Origin: Flavobacterium quisquiliarum
Lineage (GTDB): Bacteria > Bacteroidota > Bacteroidia > Flavobacteriales > Flavobacteriaceae
DNA: 64,000 nt
NCBI RefSeq assembly: GCF_019308285.1
Contig: NZ_WWEM01000033.1
Coordinates: 124,001 to 188,000 of the forward strand
Direction of reading: 5' to 3'
Shown: in pieces, positions 53,488 through 61,561 of the stretch
Layout of the letters: every line of letters begins with the position of its first letter
How positions within the stretch are numbered: the stretch's first letter is position 1
Program-made: the position numbers and the translations under genes
Notes under the pieces: model-generated
Told to the model about the DNA's origin: nothing
The model's input: the letters and a program-made list of their open reading frames with translations, nothing else
Database searches by the model: none

Positions 53488-53574
53488 TTGCTGCAAACAA
53501 AAGATATACCTCACAAAGAAGCTCCCGAAGTAGTTTTAGAAAAAGTTACGGCCTTTATAAATTGTTATTTTTAA
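53488..53574 (+). pseudogene. C-terminal fragment resembling an alpha/beta hydrolase
   Basis: 28 codons ending TAA encode LLQTKDIPHKEAPEVVLEKV and TAFINCYF, like the final helix of alpha/beta hydrolases (H-x-x-P-E-x-V ... F). An in-frame TAA at 53473-53475 precedes it and no catalytic part remains. Overlaps the end of the convergent gene by 4 bp. By-eye similarity only. Confidence 0.35.
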
Positions 53575-53816
53575 GCAGCTTTCTTTGCCCGTCGTTTTTT
53601 CTTTTCTATTAATTGTAGATGATTCTCGGCACACAAAATATTTTCTGTTGTACCATTTTTTTGAATTTCAATCAGATAATGAAAATCTCTCTGTTTTGAA
53701 GTAGATTTTATTATCAGCCCTTTTTTGAAATCCATTTTTCTTTCTATCACTTTCGCCTCATAAGACCTCCCACTCAATGCTGTGTAGGAGACATCTTGTC
53801 CTTTTACAAATTTCAT
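53571..53816 (-). CDS. Small hypothetical protein (81 aa)
   Basis: Basic 81-aa protein: MKFVKGQDVSYTALSGRSYE, KGLIIKSTSKQRDFHYLIEI, ending in KKKRRAKKAA. It looks like a small beta-barrel domain with a lysine-rich tail, perhaps nucleic-acid binding. I use ATG 53816; a longer frame begins with TTG at 53876. No family recognised. Confidence 0.6.
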   Translation of the reverse strand: MKFVKGQDVSYTALSGRSYEAKVIERKMDFKKGLIIKSTSKQRDFHYLIEIQKNGTTENILCAENHLQLIEKKKRRAKKAA

Positions 53817-54124
53817 CGTTTTAGCTATTCGGTTTATAAAATAGTCGCTAATACTAGTAAGTCTTTTTACAGACAAAAATCAATTGTTAAGGGGGATAAC
53901 GGATTTTTTTCTTACTGAGGCGCAATATATAAAGTTTGCAAAATCCGAAAACACGTATTTATACCTGTTTTCAAATCTGGAAAAGTTAAAGTTTTGAAGC
54001 TCGTATTTTAGGCTGATTCAAATTTGATACAATTTGGAACACCCATTTTCAGGTCTTTTTTTCGTCAAATGAGTAGTTTTGAAGGAATGAATTTTCATTT
54101 CCAAAACAACAAATTAAGATCAAA
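53817..54124. other. 308-bp gap before the radical-SAM gene
   Basis: No gene or clear hairpin seen; probably contains divergent promoters. Confidence 0.5.
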
Positions 54125-55381
54125 ATGGTACACGAAAGAGTAATGGAGAAACTGGCGATCTTAGCGGATGCAGCCAAATATGACGTTTCTTGTTCTTCCA
54201 GTCAAAGCACTCGAAAGAACCAAAACAAAGGATTGGGCGATACTGGAAATGGAATTTGTCACGCTTATACCGAAGACGGACGCTGTGTTTCACTTCTCAA
54301 AATTTTACTGACCAATCATTGCATTTTTGACTGTGCTTATTGTGTGAGCCGAAAAAGCAACGACATTAAACGTGCCGCTTTTACGGTTCAGGAAGTTGTA
54401 GATCTTACCATAGGTTTTTATCGAAGAAATTATATTGAAGGTCTATTTCTGAGTTCCGGTATTTTTGATAATGCCGATTTCACTATGGAACGCCTGGTTC
54501 GAATTGTCAAGAAATTACGACTCGAAGAAAATTTTAATGGTTACATTCATTTAAAAGCCATTCCAGGCGCGAGTGAAGAACTTTTAAAAGAAGCAGGATT
54601 ATATGCCGATCGTTTGAGTGTTAATGTCGAAATGCCAACAGAAAAAAGTCTAAAATTACTTGCTCCCGACAAAAATCATAAAGACGTGATTCAACCAATG
54701 CAATATCTAAAAAATGAGATTGTCGGTTACAAAGAAGAAAAGAAATCCAACTACAAAGCACCACTATTTGCTCCAGCAGGACAAAGTACGCAGATGGTTA
54801 TTGGCGCCACGCAGGAAAATGATCTTGAAATTCTGGGAATGGCTAATTATTTCTACGACACCATGCAGATGAAACGGGTTTATTATTCGGGTTATGTACC
54901 AATAAGTTACGACAACAGATTGCCTGCCATTGGAACTCCCGTTCCCATGATTCGGGAAAATCGTTTGTATCAAGCCGATTGGTTAATGCGTTTTTACGGA
55001 TTTAATGTCAATGAAATTGTTGGTTTTGACCAACCGAATTTGGATTTAGATATTGATCCTAAATTAGGATGGGCATTACGAAATCTGCATCAATTTCCTG
55101 TTGACATTAATACTGCTGATTTAGAACTGATTCTTCGTATTCCAGGAATCGGAGTTTTGAGTGCTAAGAAAATTGTCGCAGCCAGAAAGTTTAAAAAATT
55201 ACAGGCTGCCGATTTACAAAAATTAGGAATTGCGTACAGTCGTTCCAAATATTTTCTGGCTTTTGCTTCTCCTTTTCAGCTCCAGAAAGACCTGACTTCG
55301 GCTCAGATCAAAGAGCATATTTTGAATTTTCAAAAGAGCAAATACCAAAATAATTTCTCCAATCAGCTGGCTTTATTTTAA
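54125..55381 (+). CDS. Radical SAM protein, putative DNA modification/repair (TIGR03916 type)
   Basis: 418 aa. The Fe-S/SAM cluster motif is CIFDCAYC (CxxxCxxC, residues about 61-68), after the family start EKLAILADAAKYDVSCSSS. A helix-hairpin-helix near 333-365 (INTADLELILRIPGIGVLSA) suggests DNA binding. The next gene begins 5 bp later and is its usual partner (TIGR03915). The pair is predicted to act in DNA repair or modification; no reaction is established here. Confidence 0.9.
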   Translation: MVHERVMEKLAILADAAKYDVSCSSSQSTRKNQNKGLGDTGNGICHAYTEDGRCVSLLKILLTNHCIFDCAYCVSRKSNDIKRAAFTVQEVVDLTIGFYRRNYIEGLFLSSGIFDNADFTMERLVRIVKKLRLEENFNGYIHLKAIPGASEELLKEAGLYADRLSVNVEMPTEKSLKLLAPDKNHKDVIQPMQYLKNEIVGYKEEKKSNYKAPLFAPAGQSTQMVIGATQENDLEILGMANYFYDTMQMKRVYYSGYVPISYDNRLPAIGTPVPMIRENRLYQADWLMRFYGFNVNEIVGFDQPNLDLDIDPKLGWALRNLHQFPVDINTADLELILRIPGIGVLSAKKIVAARKFKKLQAADLQKLGIAYSRSKYFLAFASPFQLQKDLTSAQIKEHILNFQKSKYQNNFSNQLALF

Positions 55382-55386
55382 TCAAA

Positions 55387-56169
55387 ATGACACAGATAAT
55401 TTATGACGGGAGTTATGAAGGCTGGCTTACGGCAGTTTTTGAAATCTATGAATACAAAATCAAAGATGTTGCTTTCGCAAAAGACGAAAATTCAAATGCT
55501 TTGCTTTTTTCGAATACACATTTCGTCACTACAGATAATGCAAAAGCCGATCGAGTTTTGAATGGTCTTCAAAAACGTCTTTCCAATAGTGGATTTTCGA
55601 ATTTGTATTATGCATTTTTATCTGAAATGAATCAGATTGAAGAAATACTATTTCAATATGTACAATATGTTTTAGCAAGTCCAATTAATATCGAACAGGA
55701 TTTCAGCAATAATAATGTTTTAAATGTGCAAAAAGCAACGCATTTAACAGGCAGAGAAAGCCACAGAATGAAAGCTTTTGTTCGTTTTAAACTCACTAAA
55801 GACAACTTGTATTATGCCATCGTAGAACCAGATTGCAATGTATTGCCTCTGATAGAAAATCATTTTAAAAACCGTTACGCCGACCAGCGCTGGTTGATTT
55901 ATGACGCCAAACGCAAATACGGAATTTACTATGATCTCGAAAATGTATCAACAGTCGAAATACAGTTTGATGCTAATTCTTCTTCCTCCAAATTCCTAGC
56001 TGAAATAAGTGATGATAACGAAGAGTTTTTTCAGAGTTTATGGCGTAATTATTTCAAAAGTGTCAATATCGAATCCCGTAAAAACACAAAGCTCCATATT
56101 CAACACATGCCCAAAAGATATTGGAAGAATCTGACCGAAAAGATTCCTGATTTAAAAAGCAGAAAATAG
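55387..56169 (+). CDS. TIGR03915 family putative DNA repair protein
   Basis: 260 aa, soluble. Begins MTQIIYDGSYEGWLTAVFEI, a diagnostic family start; KATHLTGRESHRMKAFVRFK and ADQRWLIYDAKRKYGIYYDL follow. These proteins are encoded next to the radical-SAM protein, as here (5-bp gap, so one operon). The lack of a known catalytic motif means its part in the reaction is unknown. Confidence 0.9.
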   Translation: MTQIIYDGSYEGWLTAVFEIYEYKIKDVAFAKDENSNALLFSNTHFVTTDNAKADRVLNGLQKRLSNSGFSNLYYAFLSEMNQIEEILFQYVQYVLASPINIEQDFSNNNVLNVQKATHLTGRESHRMKAFVRFKLTKDNLYYAIVEPDCNVLPLIENHFKNRYADQRWLIYDAKRKYGIYYDLENVSTVEIQFDANSSSSKFLAEISDDNEEFFQSLWRNYFKSVNIESRKNTKLHIQHMPKRYWKNLTEKIPDLKSRK

Positions 56170-56236
56170 ATTTTTTGTTGATCTTCATAAAATCTGTATA
56201 ATCAGACGCGGATGATACAGATTCGCTAACGCGAAG

Positions 56237-56310
56237 ACGCGGATTAAAACAGATTTTTTATTAATCTGTCTAAAAAATTTAATAAATAAAAAATCTGTTT
56301 TAATCCGCGT
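56237..56310. repeat. Perfect 26-bp inverted repeat
   Basis: Arms 56237-56262 and 56285-56310 (cores CGCGGATTAAAACAG / CTGTTTTAATCCGCG) with a 22-nt spacer. It follows the TIGR03915 gene. The words recur in looser form just before (56208-56230) and at 56323-56341. Confidence 0.85.
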
Positions 56311-56397
56311 TTTTACGAAGTAAATCCGTTTTATCCGCGTTACCAATATGCCTTACATTGAATTATTAATTTGTTTAGCGGATAGCCTTATTATTTT

Positions 56398-56538
56398 AAA
56401 CACATAGAAACATAGTCTCTTTAGAAATTAAAAAAAGGAGTTTCATTAATTTAAATGCACATAGTTTAGCTATGTGTGGAAACTTGTTTCTTCTAATTTC
56501 TTTTTTGACACAATCCTAATCTATGTTTCTATGTGTTT
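56398..56538. repeat. CACATAG element, copy 1 (complete)
   Basis: 141 bp. Outer arms AAACACATAGAAACATAG (56398-56415) and its reverse complement (56521-56538) enclose a central hairpin CACATAG-TTTAG-CTATGTG (56458-56476). Copies occur at 58282-58419 (complete) and 61388-61463 (left part only). It has the size of a short non-autonomous element. Confidence 0.85.
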
Positions 56539-56570
56539 ATATATTTTTTGAAATTTGCCCCAGCTAATTG

Positions 56571-58037
56571 CTATTTACTTTTTCGAAGTGCATCCAATAA
56601 TTCGGCCAAATCAACAACCCCATAAGTAGAACAGTAATCGGATACGGCATAAGGCAAAATCAAACTGTTGTTGTGAATTATCGCACCGCAAGAATACACT
56701 ACGTTGGGTACATAACCTTCTCGTTCGTCTTCCAATGGAGCAAGTAAAGGCTCTGTAAGTCTTCCTATTTCTTTAGACGGATCTTCTAGATCAAATAAAG
56801 AAGCACCAATACAATAACGTCTCATGGTTCCTACTCCATGCGTTATTACGAGCCAGCCTTCTTCTGTCCAAAGTGGTGATCCACAATTTCCTATCTGCGT
56901 TAATTCCCAGGTAAAACGAGGTTCCTGAAGCAGAACTGGCGTATTCCATTGTGTTGCTCTGTCAGAGTACATAATGTAATTATTCACACCATCTATTCGG
57001 GCTAACATGGCATATTTTCCTTTAATTTTTCGTGGAAACAAAGCCAGATTTTTATTCTGTGCTCCCTCGCCATGAAGCGGCATTACTCTAAAACTATAAA
57101 AATCTTCGGTAGAAATTAACTTTGGTAAAATCGTATGTCCGTTATAGGCCGTGTAAGTCGCCATTATTCGAACAGAATCATCATCATCAACAAAACGAAC
57201 AAAACGTGCGTCTTCTATTCCTCGGCTTTCAGATTCTGAAATCGGAAAAATAACACGTTCCGTAATATCAGAATCATGTTTGAATTGTAAATCGTAAAAC
57301 GAATTGGCGAGCCATAATATTTCCTGTAAAGCCGTTTTTCTTTCTTCTCGGATAGACGGATCGCTAAGTGCTTCTGTGAGCGTATTTTTAAGAACTGCAA
57401 ATTCAAATTCATCCGGCAGATCGTGCATAATTTGTTCGATATATTTATCGGTCGTATGCATTTCTGCCAATTTCGTTAAAAAACGTTCTTTATTAAATAA
57501 GGTTTTATGTTCGATTTCGGCCTTATCAATATGATTTCCGATTTTCATGATATGCAGGTCGTTGTTTCTATCCAGAATTCCTCTTCTAAAAACAATCGAC
57601 GAAATATGACCTTCTCCCGTAGCTCTAAACGAAATTACAACACGTTTTTCGCCTGCTTCCAATCCCGTTTGATCAAAATCTTCTACAATGGACGGATTAA
57701 AAATAGCCGCCGATTCAATTGCATATTCCATGGTGCAATAGGAACCAATAAGCATTTTTCGATCAGAAGACATGGCTTCATAATCAATCTGTAATTCTTC
57801 TATTATAGGTCTAATTCTTTCGCAATGTTTAAAGAAAACTGCCGATATATTTCTGTGACGTCTGGCGAACTCACGAAGTGTTTGTTCTAAAGTTTGTGAT
57901 ACTTGTTTTTCGTCGAGCATCATGATCCGAAGCACCATTTGCTGGGTTCTTTCATGCCCGTTCATAAAATATCGGGCAACAACTCTTCTGGAATCTGGTG
58001 TAAATTTTATGCTTTTTCGAACTACTGATACGCGCAT
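56571..58037 (-). CDS. Glycoside hydrolase family 130 protein
   Basis: 488-aa cytoplasmic protein of the GH130 five-bladed propeller family (mannoside phosphorylases/hydrolases). An N-terminal helical extension (about 1-110) is followed by ESRGIEDARFVRFVDDDDSV (about 265), YNGHTILPKLIS, NCGSPLWTEEGWLVITHGVG (about 385) and a final VPNVVYSCGAI. The N-terminal extension marks a GH130_2-like subgroup. It is probably a phosphorylase acting on beta-mannosides, but the sugar cannot be read from sequence. No glycan operon is beside it. It is flanked on both sides by CACATAG elements. Confidence 0.9.
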   Translation of the reverse strand: MRVSVVRKSIKFTPDSRRVVARYFMNGHERTQQMVLRIMMLDEKQVSQTLEQTLREFARRHRNISAVFFKHCERIRPIIEELQIDYEAMSSDRKMLIGSYCTMEYAIESAAIFNPSIVEDFDQTGLEAGEKRVVISFRATGEGHISSIVFRRGILDRNNDLHIMKIGNHIDKAEIEHKTLFNKERFLTKLAEMHTTDKYIEQIMHDLPDEFEFAVLKNTLTEALSDPSIREERKTALQEILWLANSFYDLQFKHDSDITERVIFPISESESRGIEDARFVRFVDDDDSVRIMATYTAYNGHTILPKLISTEDFYSFRVMPLHGEGAQNKNLALFPRKIKGKYAMLARIDGVNNYIMYSDRATQWNTPVLLQEPRFTWELTQIGNCGSPLWTEEGWLVITHGVGTMRRYCIGASLFDLEDPSKEIGRLTEPLLAPLEDEREGYVPNVVYSCGAIIHNNSLILPYAVSDYCSTYGVVDLAELLDALRKSK

Positions 58038-58281
58038 AGTGGTATTTTTTAGGATATTTAGTATCTGTGAATCATTATTCTACAACAAGTTAATCATTTT
58101 GTTAAAGAAAAAGGCTTAATTTTTATTAAACTTTAACTTTTGAGATGCTATTTATAAAGATTGTATTCTGTTAAATATACCCTTAAGAGTACTTAAAATA
58201 GTTTCACGCAGATTTAAAAAGATTTGAGCAGATAAAAGCAGATCATCATAAATCCGCTGGGTATAATTAATAGAAAAAATT
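58038..58281. other. Leader region of GH130 and gap
   Basis: No gene. Contains the GH130 promoter side and short copies of the CAGATTTAAA/AAATCTGC words also seen near 58450. Confidence 0.4.
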
Positions 58282-58419
58282 AAACACATAGAAACATAGT
58301 TATTTGTTTACCTAAATAAGGAGACAAAAAGAAACTAGTTTCTAACACATAGTTTGCTATGTGTATTGATGCAAATGAAATGCCTTTCAGCTATTGCATA
58401 ACTATGTTTCTATGTGTTT
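58282..58419. repeat. CACATAG element, copy 2 (complete)
   Basis: 138 bp. Outer arms AAACACATAGAAACATAG (58282-58299) and its reverse complement (58402-58419); central hairpin CACATAG-TTTG-CTATGTG (58346-58363). The pairing parts are identical to copy 1, while spacers differ. Confidence 0.85.
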
Positions 58420-58538
58420 AAAATAATTACGCTCAACATTAAATCTGCCTAAATCTGTAAAATGTGCATGAAATAATTTAAAAACAAACGATAAAAAACT
58501 TTTTTATATTTTCGTCTTTAAACTGCCAATCCTAAAAC

Positions 58539-59081
58539 ATGAAGAATAACGTAAAATTTTTGAGAGAAACCCAAAATATGACTCAAAATGAACTGGCCGA
58601 AAAATCAGGACTTTCGTTAAGAACAATCCAGAGAATCGAAGCCGGAAATATTCTAAAAGGATTTACACTCAAAACTCTTGCGCAATCTCTGAAAACTGAA
58701 CCGGAAAATCTTATCATTAACAAAAACGAAAAAAGCGAAGTTGAAAGAGCCAAAATTATTAATCTTTCTGCTTTAACAGGGCTTATTATTCCGTTTGGGA
58801 GCATCATTTTTCCTTTAATTATAACTTATAAAACCAAAGATTATAAAAATCGTGAACTGGGGAAACAGATTATTACCATTCAAATTTTTCTAAGTCTTAT
58901 CCTTTCCTTTTTATTAATCTTAAGTCCGTTTGTTCAAAACGCTTTTTTGATAAAATTCCCTCTTTTTCTTATTCCATTAATTACGATTTTGTGTTTGAAA
59001 TTGGTAATCGTTATTCTAAATGGTATTAGTTTGAATCAAAACCAAACCTTATCTATCAAATTAAAACATAACTTCTTATAA
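58539..59081 (+). CDS. XRE-type regulator with membrane domain
   Basis: 180 aa. N-terminal helix-turn-helix (about 3-60: FLRETQNMTQNELAEKSGLS; LRTIQRIEAG) and three to four membrane helices at about 75-170, resembling DUF4870. It would tether the DNA-binding domain to the membrane. The next gene begins 87 bp later on the same strand and may share the transcript. Confidence 0.85.
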   Translation: MKNNVKFLRETQNMTQNELAEKSGLSLRTIQRIEAGNILKGFTLKTLAQSLKTEPENLIINKNEKSEVERAKIINLSALTGLIIPFGSIIFPLIITYKTKDYKNRELGKQIITIQIFLSLILSFLLILSPFVQNAFLIKFPLFLIPLITILCLKLVIVILNGISLNQNQTLSIKLKHNFL

Positions 59082-59168
59082 CCAAAGTCATAAAACTGAC
59101 GTAAAAATGTCGTATTGTTTTTGCACGAAAATCGGAAGCTAAATCCGAACGTTGCAAAAAAATCAGTC

Positions 59169-60107
59169 ATGAAATTATTTAAGAAAGTTGCCCTTATAAT
59201 TCTAACGATTATCGTTTTATCTTTATTGGGAGGATATTTTTATTTCCAAAAAAAATTCACACCACCGGAGAATTATCTGAATGTTTCAGGAACAACAGAA
59301 AACATTCCCATAAAATGGATTTCAGGTAATGAAAATCAGCATGTAGCTTTACTTATTCCTGTAAAAATTCAGGGAATAAATAAAACATTATACATGCAGT
59401 TTGATTCTGGTTCAGCGATTACTGTTTTTTATAAAAAATCATTAGAATCAATCTCAGAAAAATTTCCGAATCAAATAAAAATTAATATTGAAAAAAATCA
59501 GATTTCAACAGGTTTTACGATTGGAAATATGAAAGTGAATTCGGTTGTTTTTCAGTTTTTAAATTACGGCAGTATAATCGATTTTGATAATCCAGATGCA
59601 GAAAACATCATTGGTACCATTGGAACTGATTTACTCGAAAAACGAATAATTATTTTAGATTTTAAAAACAGTAAATGTTCCTTTCTTGAACAAATATCAG
59701 AAGAAAATTTTACAGCTTTTGAATTCAAAAAACGCAAAATATTGATTCCTTCAAAAATTGAAAATCAAGATTTGAAATTGCTGTTTGATACAGGAACAAG
59801 CGGTTACGAATTGATTACCCAAAAGGAAATTTGGGAAAAATACAAAATCGAAAATAGTCCGATAAAAGCCGAAAAAGGAAATTCTTGGGGAAATACACTG
59901 GATGTATATTCCGCTTCCGCGAAAAAGAAAATAGCGTTTGGAAACTTGTCCTTAAATCTTTCTGAAGTTACTTATATCGAAGGTACTTCAAAGCTTCAAA
60001 AGTTTTTAATGAAACGTTCGGGAATGCAGGGAATGATTGGAAATAAACTATTTCTCCAACATAAACTGATTCTGGATTGCAAAAACGAAAAATACAAATT
60101 GGAATAA
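59169..60107 (+). CDS. Aspartyl protease-like protein with two DSG/DTG lobes
   Basis: 312 aa with N-terminal membrane anchor or signal (about 5-26). Two retropepsin-like halves are visible in one chain: FDSGSAIT (Asp79) followed by GTIGTDLL (about 149-156), and FDTGTSGYE (Asp207) followed by GMIGNKLF (about 290). Most bacterial clan-AA proteins of this type have one or two such domains, and pairing of both halves would build a pepsin-like active site. The start is ATG 59169; a longer frame starts with TTG at 59115. Predicted to act outside the inner membrane; substrate unknown. Confidence 0.8.
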   Translation: MKLFKKVALIILTIIVLSLLGGYFYFQKKFTPPENYLNVSGTTENIPIKWISGNENQHVALLIPVKIQGINKTLYMQFDSGSAITVFYKKSLESISEKFPNQIKINIEKNQISTGFTIGNMKVNSVVFQFLNYGSIIDFDNPDAENIIGTIGTDLLEKRIIILDFKNSKCSFLEQISEENFTAFEFKKRKILIPSKIENQDLKLLFDTGTSGYELITQKEIWEKYKIENSPIKAEKGNSWGNTLDVYSASAKKKIAFGNLSLNLSEVTYIEGTSKLQKFLMKRSGMQGMIGNKLFLQHKLILDCKNEKYKLE

Positions 60108-60135
60108 AAGTAGTTTTCTTGCTATAGAATAAAAG

Positions 60136-60381
60136 TTAAGAATTGATGTCAATAATGTTTTTGACATTTTGTATAAAAGTTTCAGTGTCTTTAATTTCTT
60201 GTTTGATAGACAAATGATGATCCTCCAAATTGTATTGATCCAGCATATCTTTTTTGAGATATTTAATCATAGATTCGATGCTTCTGGAATCATTTTCGCC
60301 TTGTCTATTTAACTCACGCTGTTTACTTTGCAAGTAATCTAAAGTCTCTTTTAATCTTTGAACGTTTAATTTTCCTGTCAT
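60136..60381 (-). CDS. Small coiled-coil hypothetical protein (81 aa)
   Basis: Charged helical protein: MTGKLNVQRLKETLDYLQSK, REL...NDSRSIESMIKYLKKD, IKDTETFIQNVKNIID. No motif recognised; convergent with the preceding gene. Confidence 0.65.
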   Translation of the reverse strand: MTGKLNVQRLKETLDYLQSKQRELNRQGENDSRSIESMIKYLKKDMLDQYNLEDHHLSIKQEIKDTETFIQNVKNIIDINS

Positions 60382-60789
60382 TTAGTATTCTTAAAATTCA
60401 TAAAAAATAGTAGCCAGAAATGCGGTAAGATTCAGTATGTTCCAAAAACTAATTATCATTCGAATTTACCTCATTCCCGACCACTATCTTCCCACACTTA
60501 CGTTCAAATTGACCATTTGGATTTAAGGCAAAATGTTTTTTTTGAAAAATTTTAAACCGTAAAAAATAAATTACTGAATTACAATTATTTACACTCATAA
60601 ATCATTTTTATTTTTTTTAATTTTAAAAGAATGACAAAGCTTACAAAGCCTTATTTAAAAGTAAAAACACAACATTCAGATTTTCAAAATGTTATCAAAA
60701 ATGATCTTAAATTGTGAATATCTATTTCGATATTTAACTATTTATTTTGCAGTATAATCTATCTTTGGCATCCTTAAAATTTAGAAGAA
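60382..60789. other. 408-bp gap upstream of DUF4494
   Basis: No gene seen. A TATCTTTG -7 box at 60760-60767, 22 bp before the ATG at 60790, is the likely promoter of DUF4494. Confidence 0.5.
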
Positions 60790-61338
60790 ATGAGCGTAGT
60801 TTGGTACGAATGCAAAGTAAAATATAGAAAAACAGATGAAACTGGAGGACAAAAAGTTTTAACCGAACCTTATTTGGTTGATGCATTGTCTTACACAGAA
60901 GCTGAAAAAAGGATTAATGAAGAAATGGCAGCTTATATTAGTGAAGAGTTTAAAATCACAAATATCAAAGTGGCAAATTATGCAGAAATTCATCCGTTTG
61001 AAAATGCCGACAGATGGTTTAAATCTAAAATTTCTTTAATCGCCTATGATGAAGAAAGCGGAAAAGAAAGAAAAACCGGTATGTACATGCTTGTGCAAGC
61101 AAATGATGTTCGTGAGGCTTATGACAATACACTTCACATCATGAAAAATACAATGGGCGAATATTCGATTCCTGCTATTGCAGAATCCCCAATTATGGAT
61201 GTTTTCCCTTATTTCAGCGGAGAAGAAGGCGAAACCGAAATGCTAGAAAGATTTAATGCCCTGAAAGCTTCAAAACCAGATAAACCAGAAGTTGAAATGA
61301 TCGACCACATGGAATTTGAAACTGCAACAGAGGAATAA
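60790..61338 (+). CDS. DUF4494 domain protein
   Basis: 182-aa cytoplasmic protein of a Bacteroidota-specific family: VVWYECKVKYRKTDETGGQK, TEPYLVDALSYTEAEKRI, KISLIAYDEESGKERKTG, YMLVQANDVREAYDN. Function unknown. It is a single gene with a TATCTTTG box upstream and a GNRA-family terminator after it. Confidence 0.9.
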   Translation: MSVVWYECKVKYRKTDETGGQKVLTEPYLVDALSYTEAEKRINEEMAAYISEEFKITNIKVANYAEIHPFENADRWFKSKISLIAYDEESGKERKTGMYMLVQANDVREAYDNTLHIMKNTMGEYSIPAIAESPIMDVFPYFSGEEGETEMLERFNALKASKPDKPEVEMIDHMEFETATEE

Positions 61339-61346
61339 AATTCAAC

Positions 61347-61378
61347 AAAAGCTTCAGAGAGAAATCTGGAGCTTTTTT
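61347..61378 (+). terminator. GNRA-family terminator, 6-nt loop variant
   Basis: AAAGCTTCAGA...TCTGGAGCTTT with two extra bases in the loop and T6 after it. Confidence 0.8.
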
Positions 61379-61387
61379 GTTTTCTTT

Positions 61388-61463
61388 AAACACATAGAAA
61401 CATAGATTATACCGTTCGTTAAAAGGCGCTTCACTTTCATAAATGCACATAGTTTATGCGTGA
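61388..61463. repeat. CACATAG element, copy 3 (left part only)
   Basis: AAACACATAGAAACATAG (61388-61405) and a degenerate central CACATAGTTTATGCGTG (61446-61462); the right outer arm is missing. A truncated copy of the element at 56.4 and 58.3 kb. Confidence 0.65.
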
Positions 61464-61561
61464 TTGATATCTCATTTATTTTAATCTTTTTCAAAAATAA
61501 AGTCTATATTCGTTAAGCCTTTTAACTGAAACAAAACCATTTACGCTTAAACCAAAACTTC

